From NCBI RefSeq assembly GCF_963678635.1, contig NC_087063.1:56385504-56449503 (forward strand): a stretch of 64,000 nt of DNA, written 5' to 3'. The translations under genes and the position numbers were made by a program. The notes below the pieces were generated by a model. It had not been told where the DNA came from. It saw nothing but the letters and a program-made list of their open reading frames with translations, and ran no database searches. Below, piece after piece: positions 22,480 through 32,271 of this stretch. Numbering within the stretch: position 1 is the stretch's first letter; every line of letters starts with the position of its first letter. The stretch comes from Symsagittifera roscoffensis. Taxonomy: Eukaryota; Xenacoelomorpha; Acoela; Convolutidae.

Positions 22480-23231
22480 AAATTTTAATTTTTCTCCAAC
22501 TCCTTTTTCTAGTAACCTCCAATGAAAACATAAACCCTTCCCCCCGCACAGCAATCCAAGATTTATTAGTAACACATTACGATTGTGAAGAAAACGAACA
22601 AAAAACACTACACAAATATGCAATAAATCAAGTATCACAATGCGAAACAGAACCACAAGCTATAGAAAAAACAAATGTAATAGCGACACTTTATTCAAAA
22701 GCCCGAGCAACAACAGTTATAGGATATAAATTCACAGCAACATTTTCTGAAAAGAAAGTACATTGTTCACAAGTCTCAAATGGAAATAAAAACCGACTTG
22801 ACCACGAATCATTCTACCAGAGTAATATCGAACGACTTTTACATCTCAATCCCGAAGATTGTAAAAACGAGTTACTATGACTAAATATCACAAGAAATAA
22901 AAACACAGATAGAAAATTAGTATATTTCCAAGTTTTTGCAGATTCTGTACATCAAGCAGAACTTGAAAGATATCAAGGACATATAAAATTAGATGAAAAA
23001 TACCCATACAACGGCGCACACGGAAGATTAACTTATGACATACACGATGAACACTGGATACCACATATTGGTATAAATAACCCATCAAACTGCAAAGCAG
23101 ACACGAAAAATAAAGGATATCAAGAAATAATGTTTTTCGATTGGGAAATACAACTCGAAAAAATACAACTCACACGCGATTTATCTGACAACACCATGAT
23201 CTATCAAGGAATTAGATTACCTTGTAAAAAC
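22467..23231 (+). pseudogene. env: Envelope N-terminal part, truncated at duplication junction (copy 1)
   Basis: ATG at 22467 begins a signal peptide (MYILKILIFLQLLFLVTS). Next comes the sequence HYDCEENEQ and a Cys-containing ectodomain (VSQCETEP, VHCSQVSN, EDCKNE). A TGA at 22878-22880 interrupts it, after which the same frame continues to the junction near 23231, where the pol tail of copy 2 begins. It therefore lacks most of the ectodomain and the membrane anchor. The same TGA is in copy 2, so it predates the duplication or has a role (readthrough). Confidence 0.6.
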
Positions 23232-23242
23232 GCACAATGCAA

Positions 23243-23560
23243 AAGAATACGCACTACGCAAACTAACTCAATTATATTCGTTCACAGGTTTAAAAGTTAT
23301 TCAAAATAACCCACATACGGAGAATAAAACAAAGGAACAACATGACATTCATCTCGAGAACCAAAATAAAAAATCAACTATAACGAAAAACAATACAAAA
23401 AAGCTAGATCAAAATATACCTCAAAAAGAAAGAAAAAATAGAAAATTGACAAAAAAATAATACCCCAAGAACAAATCGACAAATCAGAACATAGAGAGTC
23501 ATCACGACTTAGAAATCAACCACGTAAAAACTATAAAAAAACATTCATTCCACAATCTAA
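23243..23560 (+). pseudogene. Orphan integrase/pol tail (copy 2)
   Basis: This is a repeat of the Lys/Arg-rich end of pol (compare 19971-20290), fused upstream to the truncated env of copy 1. One A is missing in the poly-A run near 23450 relative to copy 1, so the frame is shifted near the end. No role is expected. Confidence 0.7.
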
Positions 23561-24191
23561 AATATTAAAGAAAGTCGAATTTCAAAAACAGCTTTAGTTT
23601 TATATTTAATAATTTTTGCACCTCTGAAATATTTTGAACTTTCATTTTTCAAAATAACATGCTGACAAACAAGCAACGATTCTAGTTCAAAATTAGCCAA
23701 TAGGATTCATCCAATCCGTCACCTTCTCTAACTCTAACACAAACCAACTAGACGAACGATATTAAACTCCAGGCATATCTATAACTATAACTTTGCGACC
23801 TCCAGGTCAAAAAATAAGCAAACCACTCCAACTTGACAACTAAAATAAATATCACCATAATATCATAACCCTCCTTTATCTAATAACCCAAAGATCAACA
23901 ATATTTCCCCAACTCCGATCTCAAATACCCCCCAAACAAATATGTTAAATTAGCCTAAAGTAAAAGAACGACCATTTTAATTAGCCTAAAGTATAAAAAT
24001 CTCAAAAAAACCCCAGATCACTTGACAAATAAAAATAAAGACAAAGAAGACCTCCCGATCACCATAAAATTCGCCCCCAACAATTTTTCACAAAACTCAA
24101 CCCACTTGTCAAAAAACCAATAAATAATTCGACCACACTTGAAAATTGCCTCGAACAACAAAAAATATTCGATCGAGAAGCCATTTCTTAA

Positions 24192-24422
24192 ATGCTCTTC
24201 TCTCGACCAGTCAACATAATTCTTAACATTCTCATAAACTTTTTAACGATATTTAAACTTTTAATCATATTTCTTTTTGATACCTTTGAATTTTTTGTAA
24301 TAATCTTAATCATTTTTTGCAATATTTTTTTAATTTTCTATTCCATATTTGAACTATACCTCCAGCTTTCGAAAGCTATTGACTATATCCACAGTTACGA
24401 TTCACAAAACTTATCTAAATGA
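24192..24422 (+). CDS. Small hydrophobic membrane protein, 76 aa (copy 2)
   Basis: Duplicate of the ORF at 20922-21152, intact, with a few substitutions (for example Ser to Phe near residue 34 and Tyr-Arg to His-Ser near the end). It ends in the same ATGA overlap with the next ORF. This copy lies directly upstream of the more complete env, so it would be the expressed version if one is expressed. Confidence 0.5.
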   Translation: MLFSRPVNIILNILINFLTIFKLLIIFLFDTFEFFVIILIIFCNIFLIFYSIFELYLQLSKAIDYIHSYDSQNLSK

Positions 24423-24607
24423 TACGAACCATTTTTAGTAGAACGGATATTTTTTTACTATTTGTAATTTTTATAACATTTCTATCATCCCTCATCTTGA
24501 CAATATGCAAATGTATAAGGAAAGCAATCATCACATTCGCCCTAGCAACAATCCTCCTAATTCTTTTTCTAGAAGAATACTATAATAAACATAAATTTTT
24601 CCACTAA
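24419..24607 (+). CDS. Small membrane protein, 62 aa (copy 2)
   Basis: Duplicate of 21149-21337, intact and nearly identical, with Lys to Arg in the CKCIRKA motif and Thr to Ser in the first span. It starts within the stop of the preceding ORF. The splice-acceptor-like TTCTTTTTCTAG lies inside its 3' half. Confidence 0.5.
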   Translation: MIRTIFSRTDIFLLFVIFITFLSSLILTICKCIRKAIITFALATILLILFLEEYYNKHKFFH

Positions 24608-25748
24608 AAGAATAAATAAAAAACCATCAAAAATTGCTAACCAACAATCACTCAGTCAGTCTTCACCGACATCATCCCAAGATAACCCAACACCATCTTC
24701 AACTACCCAAAACCCCCAAACATCCACACGAATTGCCTTTCAAGATAACCCATATACCTTTGAAGAACGACACGCTCGCTTATCTGAACCACTTGAACCA
24801 GTTCAACGACAAGCACCTCTAAGCGAACCAACATATAACTTATACCCAACACTACCACAAGAATTAAGTAGAATACGAAATCCTAGTCAAAACCAAAATA
24901 CAGTCGAAATAAATAGACAAATTATACATCCTCGACGAAACAGAAATTTTCAAACTCCCCGAGTTCATTTTGATATACCTCAATCCCCATCACAAAGTAC
25001 TCCAGAAAACCCCATTGGTATATTACCAGAAACCCCTACGCTTCTTTCACAACGTAGCACCTCAAGCCTGCACTCAGATTACTTAGGTTCAACACCAACA
25101 TCTGAACAAATTCGTGAAAACCCCTTTAACCCCACAAACCAAACATCACGACTACCATATTGGACAACACATTCATTCACACAAGGTGAACAATATTTAA
25201 TCAATGATCCAATAGATATTTCTACGGATACAACAACATCCTCATCACTACCAGAAACATTATCACTACCATCAACACCATCAATAAGCCAGATTTCACC
25301 AACGCCTTTTAACTTAAATTTCCCAAAAAACCTCGACGCTAGATATCGAGAACAATCATCAACAAATATTCCTTTAAGACTAGACTGGAATACATTCACA
25401 GCATCTCCACCATTATTTGGACAACACCCAGAAAGTAACCGACTCCACAACTGGGCACTAAATAGACTACAATATAGACAAGACATCCACGAAGACATTC
25501 GTGATCATAACATCCAAATACTCCAACAAAATAGTCTACAATTAAAATTTGAAATCACGGTTAAATTAAACAACATTACTCAACATCCCTATTCATTAAA
25601 CCCACAAAATATAACAGGTCAATCCCTACCATCACCATTTATAACAACTGAAGTGATATACAAATACGACAGATATACCAAAAAGACAATTGGTTACATC
25701 ACATTTTATAACCCATACTCAGGATTGTCATACACATGTATATTCTAA
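24573..25748 (+). CDS. Ser/Pro/Gln-rich accessory ORF (copy 2, open throughout)
   Basis: Copy 2 is continuously open for about 390 codons from just after TTCTTTTTCTAG (24572) to TAA at 25746-25748. Its start is consistent in composition (QQSLSQSSPTSSQDNP and TSTRIAFQDNPYTFEER), so this is the ancestral frame and copy 1 carries an insertion. There is no in-frame ATG, GTG or TTG near the beginning, so the product is expected only from a spliced (or trans-spliced) mRNA that supplies the start. The N-terminal 240 residues are low-complexity Pro/Ser/Gln/Thr; the last 120 look folded. It overlaps the env start by 13 bases. I recognise no family. Confidence 0.5.
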   Translation, partial: KNTIININFSTKRINKKPSKIANQQSLSQSSPTSSQDNPTPSSTTQNPQTSTRIAFQDNPYTFEERHARLSEPLEPVQRQAPLSEPTYNLYPTLPQELSRIRNPSQNQNTVEINRQIIHPRRNRNFQTPRVHFDIPQSPSQSTPENPIGILPETPTLLSQRSTSSLHSDYLGSTPTSEQIRENPFNPTNQTSRLPYWTTHSFTQGEQYLINDPIDISTDTTTSSSLPETLSLPSTPSISQISPTPFNLNFPKNLDARYREQSSTNIPLRLDWNTFTASPPLFGQHPESNRLHNWALNRLQYRQDIHEDIRDHNIQILQQNSLQLKFEITVKLNNITQHPYSLNPQNITGQSLPSPFITTEVIYKYDRYTKKTIGYITFYNPYSGLSYTCIF

Positions 25749-27998
25749 AAATTTTAATTTTTCTCCAACTCCTTTTTCTAGTAACCTCCAATGAAAACAT
25801 AAACCCTTCCCCCCGCACAGGACCCCAAGATTTATTAGTAACACATTACGATTGTGAAGAAAACGAACAAAAAACACTACACAAATATGCAATAAATCAA
25901 GTATCACAATGCGAAACAGAACCACAAGCTATAGAAAAAACAAATGTAATAGCGACACTTTATTCAAAAGCCCGAGGAACAACAGTTATAGGATATAAAT
26001 TCACAGCAACATTTTCTGAAAAGAAAGTACATTGTTCACAAGTCTCAAATGGAAATAAAAACCGACTTGACCACGAATCATTCTACCAGAGTAATATCGA
26101 ACGACTTTTACATCTCAATCCCGAAGATTGTAAAAACGAGTTACTATGACTAAATATCACAAGAAATAAAAACACAGATAGAAAATTAGTATATTTCCAA
26201 GTTTTTGCAGATTCTGTACATCAAGCAGAACTTGAAAGATATCAAGGACATATAAAATTAGATGAAAAATACCCATAAAACGGCGCACACGGAAGATTAA
26301 CTTATGACATACACGATGAACACTGGATACCACATATTGGTATAAATAACCCATCAAACTGCAAAGCAGACACGAAAAATAAAGGATATCAAGAAATAAT
26401 GTTTTTCGATTGGGAAATACAACTCGAAAAAATACAACTCACACGCGATTTATCTGACAACACCATGATCTATCAAGGAATTAGATTACCTTGTAAAAAC
26501 GATCAAGGCTATGTGACCCTACAACACGAACACAAGCAACAATTGTTTGGTTCCCCGAAGACACATGTACAACATTTCAAGTAGCAAAAATACACGCTCG
26601 TATGATAAAATTTCACGAAAAATATTTTATACAATCAATTCCATATGAACAAGTCCATCCATCACGAAAACAAAGTTCTAATTTTAGAAACATACACAAT
26701 ATAGAAAATAAATTGACACGTTTTCAAATATATCAAGAAACAGAACTTGCATGTAAATACAGAAATCCACTTCACAAAACACAATACTCCGAGATATTAG
26801 TTGAATACGAAAAAGGATTCGACATGACGACTGGAAAAGTAAAAATCGACCCATACGCCACAAGTCACCCTATAAACGAAGGAACATCATATATATATCA
26901 GTTGACTTTCAAAAAAGTAAAAGTCAACCTGTTGGACATCTAAAACCCCATGACACTAGAAGCACACGTTTACAAGAACTATCACTAATGAATAGTACAT
27001 ATTTCGGTAATATCCACTGTGATATTCACCTAGATATGAAATTAGACTACACAATTAGCCGCATTTTTCAAGAAATGTCACTCGCTGAATTAGAAACACT
27101 TCACCAATTATGCGAATTAGAAAGGACACAAATCCTACAATCACTTGCACTAGCAGTATTAAAAATACCCTACGCAGGATATTTACTATCAGGAAATAGA
27201 TCAAATTTTTTAGACTACGAAGGAAACATTTTATGGTTTTATACCTGTACCAAAAAAGTATCACCATTATATGTTTTTGAAGATAAACGATGCTATAAAA
27301 GAATCCCTATCTTTTATAAGAATAAAGTACATTTCGTTGACACACTTTCAAGACGAACCTATTTCTGGGATACCGCAGTCCCATGTGGATCAGAAAATAG
27401 CCACAATGTAGTTCAACTGAACCCTGATGAAGATAAATATTACCTTCTTACCCCATATCCCACATTAATGCAATCACTCAAAAAATGTTCACCTGAAAGC
27501 ATAAGAGCTATTGCTCGAAACCCAAATATTGACCTACAATCAATTGGAATATATTCAAAATCCGATATCCAACATCACATTAGAACACAACAATTCCAAG
27601 AATTATTAACACAAATGGACACTATACAAAGACAATCAATTGACCAAAACTTACGCAAACTTGCCGAAACCGCAGGATTTGCAGATATTTATACACAAGA
27701 TTATAGCGGATATTTTAAAGACATTAAAGACTATATATATCTAAACGGTGAAAAATACAGACCACAAGATATTTCACCCATAAATATTTTTAGCTTTCTT
27801 ACACTAAAAAATGAAATTCTCGATTTTCTAGGATGGCCCTACTACATCTTAGAAAAATTGACTATTTTATACGCAATGTTTAACTTTATAGGATTTCTTT
27901 TTTCACTCTTAAAAGGAATCTACAATACATGCGCTATACACACAAAAGTAAATAGACAAGCAAGTGTAGCACGCATACTATTTGCAGGATTTTTTTGA
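25736..27998 (+). pseudogene. env: Envelope glycoprotein, chuvirus-type resemblance (broken)
   Basis: It starts with a signal peptide at 25736. The ectodomain has an early Tyr-Asp-Cys motif (HYDCEENEQ) and many later Cys. In the last third come GNIHCDIHLD, IPYAGYLLSG, a Trp/Tyr/Cys stretch (LWFYTCTKKV), RCYKRIPI, DTLSRRTYFW, AVPCGS and LTPYPTLM, then a C-terminal hydrophobic anchor (ILYAMFNFIGFLFSLL). The order Cys-Tyr...Leu/Ile-Pro...D-x-L-S-R...Pro-Cys-x-x-x-P-W/Y resembles glycoproteins of chuviruses and related class III fusogens known as env genes of some metazoan gypsy elements. Breaks are TGA 26147-26149, TAA near 26276 (TAC in copy 1), TAG 26582-26584 with a frame change, TAA 26941-26943 with a frame change, and a stop at 27996-27998. 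The family call is from motif memory, not a search. Confidence 0.6.
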
Positions 27999-28354
27999 AT
28001 TTTTTCATCATCAATAAACAAAATTCTTTTAGACGCACAAATAAAAGAATACAACACAAAAAAGCAACAAGACAGAACACATACGACGAAGAACATAACA
28101 ATGTAGACATAACGCCTACAGCACCACAGTTACCACCCCTACCACTTAACCATCCATTATCACTAGTCCCACGAAATTTTCGAAATTTAGCAATAACACA
28201 TAATCCAAATTTTAGACCAATCATATCACAAAGTCCCATTCAACATATAATGACACACCATTCACTAGATGAAAATACATATGAACAAATTATAGAACAA
28301 CCCCATACCACCGCTTTTCAGTCTCAAAATAATAATTTTTTTAGCCCACGATGA
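27995..28354 (+). pseudogene. Probable envelope cytoplasmic tail in shifted frame
   Basis: Env stops in a T-run at 27991-27998. The adjacent frame continues as a basic segment (SFRRTNKRIQHKKATR), then an acidic patch (DEEHNN), then a Pro/Leu-rich region (LPPLPLNHPL) to TGA at 28352-28354. No ATG starts it. A one-base slip in the T-run would make it the cytoplasmic tail of env. Its stop overlaps the ATG of the next ORF in the four bases ATGA at 28351-28354. Confidence 0.45.
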
Positions 28355-29352
28355 GCCGACAACTTGGATCCCTACACCGCTCAAATTCCCACCCAACCAA
28401 CCTCAACACTCCAATTACAATAATTCCACTTTTTGCTTTCCCGCCACCCGATTTCCCAACCAATAATGTAACATCAGGCATGAATTCAGACACTAATTCA
28501 CATATCTCAGTTTTATACTCCCTTTCACAACTCAATAACCCAAATATTGAAACCCCTGATGAATTTGCAGACTCTGAACCATCTCCATCCAATAATTTTC
28601 AAACCAACTCCTCAGTTTTTTCAAAACCCCCTTTTCAACCAATCCCGCCAAATAACCCACTCCCATCCATTTCTACACCCTCTTATGCTTCACAAGTCAC
28701 CCCAACCTACTCTTCATTTCATTCAGACCGATCATCCAATTCTCCAGATACTCCCCAAATCTCCCAGGAACTAGATAATTTTATCACCCTACAACAACAA
28801 CCCTTCCACCTTGAAAACCCCACTATAAATCAGATTTCATCCACAATAGAATCATCAAACCCACCTATCCCTACACCCTCCTCAGCTTATACCGCATCAT
28901 TAGCACCATCATCCACATCCACCGAATCATCAAATAGCACTAATAGAGCTTATCGCACTTTCAAAAGAAAATTCCCGAACCATCCATTTCCAACAAAACC
29001 AGGAACAGCCCGTGAATATATTAATCATCCAAATCACACTAACACGAAAGATTTTTTAGCAATCACCCTACCTTCATTTCCACAATATACTTTGAACACT
29101 CCTAACAACACTAACGACACACGTAGTTTTGTAGATGAACAAGTTTTAATGCCTACACTTCATTGGACATCATATTATCATTTTACTAACCCCCTTTGCC
29201 TACCTTTATCTAATACTCACATCGATATAGAAAGAAATAAAGATATGCTATATCGACTCACCACACCACTAACACATAGACAATTTACTTATATAGGATA
29301 TAAAAAACCACTAAAACATACACTGCACCCCGAGCTAACGAATATACGCTAG
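28351..29352 (+). pseudogene. Accessory ORF downstream of env, N-terminal part
   Basis: ATG at 28351 begins a 333-codon frame. The first 220 residues are low-complexity Ser/Pro/Asn/Thr/Gln (for example STSTESSNSTN). A more ordered part follows (RTFKRKFPNHPF, LPSFPQYTL, PTLHWTSYYHF, HRQFTYIGYKK). It stops at TAG 29350-29352, but the neighbouring frame is open through this point and continues to 30161, so one indel near 29330-29345 splits one protein of about 600 residues. I recognise no family. The layout (disordered N-terminus, folded C-terminus) is like the Ser/Pro/Gln-rich ORF upstream of env. Confidence 0.5.
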
Positions 29353-30354
29353 AATATTACGATCATAACATCATCCGAGCTAACCAAGACCAATTTTTAG
29401 ATGATGACCGTTTCGCTAACCCACAAATCACAGAAAAATTCTTCATCAAAACACCATATGTATTTACACTCAATATATTTGATCGCAAATTCGATCACAT
29501 CATTTCTGAAGCACTAACCGACACACAAGCTTACGAAAGTTTTAAAGAAAAATTTCAATTATTTTCAGTAACCTTTCATTTCCTTGCACCACATGAACGA
29601 GATTTGCACTGCTCACACGATATTATGTTACGCACTAAACAAACCCACACATATACATATTATCGCTTCATACAAAATCACTTTGATCTACACACTCCAT
29701 CAAGACAACCACACCACCGTTTTCAATTTATTAACTCTAAGTACACTTCACCATTTTTTCTTAACTTCACATATTGCATCAAAGATACTAACCTTCAGGG
29801 TATTCTTCGCAATTATGATCCCATAATCCAAATGTATATTTTTTGTCCCATCACGAAGACCTTCAACGCAGATAAATCCAGACCCTTCCTTATCCCACAT
29901 GAATTTATTCAACCTATAGAAATCCCAATATTAGAATTCATCCACAACACTAAATACAATCACAAACTATATAATCTCATCCAAAACACACCTTATGATT
30001 TTACAGTTGGCACTGAAGAACTAAAAACCATTAAAGCACTTCAATTGCTTTGGCCACTGCTTCAAACTAAAAACATCATTCGCTTACTAGCAAAATTACT
30101 AACTAATTCCGACATAATACACGACATCTTCCCCCACGGTTTTTTCCCCGACGACTTACAGGTAAGTATAATTTATACATATTCTTAACTAATAAATTTA
30201 AATTAAAAAACTAACCATTCTTTATCCATGTCTCATTTAGATTTTTAGTCTTCATCTCACGATCATCTGCAAAATACACAAAAGAAAAATAAAAAATAGA
30301 AAACTTCTTCAAATTGTTCCAAACTCTAATAATCTTTTGCACCAGCTAAATTAA
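29330..30354 (+). pseudogene. Accessory ORF downstream of env, C-terminal part with possible intron
   Basis: In the frame after the break the sequence reads LEYYDHNIIRA, ITEKFFIKTPYVF, FQLFSVTFHFLAPHERDLHC, CIKDTNLQGILRNYD and ALQLLWPLLQTKN, a balanced composition quite unlike the N-terminal part. The frame runs to a perfect donor CAG|GTAAGT at 30161/30162. If the 79-base intron 30162-30240 is removed, the phase-0 reading continues for about 37 codons, rich in Lys, to TAA 30352-30354. Unspliced, it stops at 30188. Function unknown. Confidence 0.5.
30162..30240 (+). other. Candidate intron in the last accessory ORF
   Basis: The donor is GTAAGTATA, there is a possible branch CTAAC at about 30211, and a pyrimidine-rich end TCTCATTTAG. 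The size and consensus fit a nematode intron. A retroelement that replicates through unspliced RNA can keep such an intron, as retroviruses do. Confidence 0.4.
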
Positions 30355-31748
30355 ATAAAATTCATACCAATGTAGTAAATTAATTTATAAATTATTTCCC
30401 TAAAAGCAGTAATTCTAATAATGATGAAAATTTGTAACTTAATTTTTCCCCAAAACTAGCAGTAAAATTGAAATTCTATGTAGTAAACTGATAAGACGAA
30501 AATGCAGTACTAACCTTTTGATATTTCCATTCACTCGCACAAGAATTCTATCCAAACTCGCACAGCTCGCCCACGAAGAATTATTTAAATAATGAATTTC
30601 AGTTTCAAGCTTTCACTCTCAACAACTCTAACACACGATAACAAGTTTCAAACTTTTCTTTAACCCGGTTGGAAAGGAATTATATACTAAACAAAACAAA
30701 CCAACGCAGCTTACTAAACACCACAACACATAGAAAAACAGCATGACTAAGAAAAGGAAACCAACGGTACCCAAACCGGATTAACCCAGTTTAAAACTGG
30801 ATAATTTATTCTTTTGAAGACTATTATAAAGTCTAAGAAAGAAATAATAAAACACAAAAAAGTCGAAAGACAAACCCATACCAAAAACAATTTGATTTTA
30901 GAAAAAAGGACACAACCAACGAAACATAAGAAAAACCACAATAAACCCAACATAAAAAGTTATCACATAACAGGACCTCTCACAGAAAACGCACGAAATC
31001 ATACTCCCACTCCTGGCCTAACCCACCAGAGAGGACGTCCTGAGCATGCTCTATAGCCGGCCTAACCCACCGCGCTACATCCACGCTTTGTGACCACACT
31101 CCTATTTTTAATAAGAGGTACTCAAGGGTGAGTAACTCTTCAAAATAACCGAACTAAAACAAAAAGCTTTTGTGAAAACAACTAAACAAAATCATAATTA
31201 AAACACCAAACTAATAAAAATTTTATAAAATGTAAATTACACCTTGCAGTATATAAATCAGCATACAACACCAAAGACGAACATCCAAAGACAAATGACC
31301 CCACTACACTCGAAAAAGAATGGCCAACCACAATCAATATGCCGCCCACAATCACAACTCAAAGGATTTAGAGTACGACTTGACTTCGCAGAAAAGGACT
31401 TCATTGAACTAGAACAATGACCACCTCGATGTCCAAGTATACGTACAGATCCGGGTAACCAGGCATCCCCTCCACGCACAATCTCCACGCCATTCCCAGA
31501 CAAGGTCAACCCAAAAGAAGTTCTCTACATGGAACAGAAAAACCTGTCAAGCCAACCATTCTGAAATCAGATTTGAGTTTGTTGCGAAAACCCAGTCGTT
31601 GTCATGAGAAGACACAGCGATTGAACCTGGAACTTCTCTAACAAGAGAACCCAGAAGAAATATGTTGTTCGCCAAATACCAACGTCCATCATCCATCCTT
31701 TGAATTGCAGAAAGACTTTTCTAAAAAACTCTGTAAAACCCGGATGGG
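30355..31748. other. Retroelement 3' untranslated region
   Basis: No supported ORF lies in 1.4 kb. The word GGCCTAACCCACC is present twice, at 31015-31027 and 31059-31071; on the minus strand the latter lies in TAGCGCGGTGGGTTAGGCC, which loosely resembles a pol III A box, without a matching B box in the right place. The bases just before the 3' LTR (CGGATGGG) are only a weak polypurine tract. Confidence 0.4.
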
Positions 31749-32160
31749 TGGAACCTGATCTAAATTACATTTTATGATTGGATAAATTAGATATTTTACC
31801 ACTGTAAAGTATTTAATATTAACCAATCATGATCAATCTAACTAACAACCCACTTATTTGTAAGTGCTGAAATTACTTGTAATTTCAGCACCAGAGAGAG
31901 ATTTGAATTTAACTTAGAAATTAGTTGCCTCTCCAAAGGAACTTCAGCAGCCGAAATAAACCAGTATACCCTAGATCTATTGAGCCTAGCAGAGACTAGT
32001 TAAACAACCTGAGACTAGATAGTATAAGAGTAAGATTAGGATCGGTATTAGACTAAGAAGTTGCACGAATCTATCCGGCCGAAAATAAGATAGCGTGACG
32101 AGCAGACGGTGTACCCTATCCGAAATTACTCTATGAGTTAACCACATCGGTTCTAACTCA
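31749..32160 (+). repeat. 3' LTR (412 bp)
   Basis: Same length and ends as the 5' LTR, with about four base differences. The 28-bp palindrome is conserved at 31864-31891. The flank after it (TAATCC) does not match the flank before the 5' LTR (CCTCAT), so no clear target duplication survives or the locus has recombined. Confidence 0.92.
31864..31891. promoter_or_regulatory. Perfect 28-bp palindrome in the 3' LTR
   Basis: The arms GTGCTGAAATTAC and GTAATTTCAGCAC around TT are identical to 9986-10013 in the 5' LTR. Confidence 0.75.
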
Positions 32161-32271
32161 TAATCCTCAATTTGATTTTTTTAAACGAAAATTTGGGTCA
32201 AAAGTGTCCATTCAATTTTTATTGATCATGAAAACGATTGTTTTTGGTTTCCCCTTGATCTCAGGATTTCG

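Larger units (their letters stand above)
19971..23231 (+). repeat. Tandem duplication inside the retroelement, copy 1
   Basis: This holds the pol C-terminus, two membrane ORFs, the Ser/Pro/Gln-rich ORF and the first part of env. It ends abruptly in env at CTTGTAAAAACG. About 11 bases of filler (CACAATGCAAA) follow, then copy 2 begins at the pol tail. I count about 40 differences against copy 2 (roughly 1.3%), about the same as LTR divergence, so the duplication probably dates from near the time of integration. Confidence 0.85.
23243..26501 (+). repeat. Tandem duplication inside the retroelement, copy 2
   Basis: It begins AAGAATACGCACTACGCAAAC, matching 19971 onward, and runs to CTTGTAAAAACG in env, after which unique env sequence continues. 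It is offset from copy 1 by 3269-3272 bases. It holds the open version of the Ser/Pro/Gln-rich ORF and the only env that reaches a C-terminus. The pol tail at its start (23243-23460) is an orphan without upstream pol. Confidence 0.85.
9871..32160 (+). mobile_element. 22.3-kb Ty3/gypsy-type LTR retrotransposon with env and extra genes
   Basis: Two 412-bp direct repeats beginning TGGAACC and ending GGTTCTAACTCA bound this segment. Inside, on one strand, are gag with a CCHC knuckle, aspartic protease, RT, RNase H and integrase with a GPY/F-type end, in that order, which is the Ty3/gypsy order. Downstream come two small membrane ORFs, a Ser/Pro/Gln-rich ORF, an envelope-like glycoprotein and another long ORF. 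Typical elements of this group are 5-12 kb; even without the internal 3.26-kb duplication this one is about 19 kb. I count 4 LTR differences in 412 bases, implying recent insertion. No clean target duplication is visible (flanks CTCAT and TAATC). Stops, frameshifts and a changed RT active site mean this copy cannot be autonomous. Confidence 0.9.

Noticed and set aside
31258..31509. 83-codon minus-strand frame with Gly/Cys content in the retroelement 3' region
   Set aside because: It is antisense to all other genes of the element and has no zinc-finger spacing; likely chance.
9866..32165. Target-site duplication for the LTR element
   Set aside because: The bases directly outside the LTRs (CTCAT and TAATC) do not match beyond chance, so I did not call a duplication.
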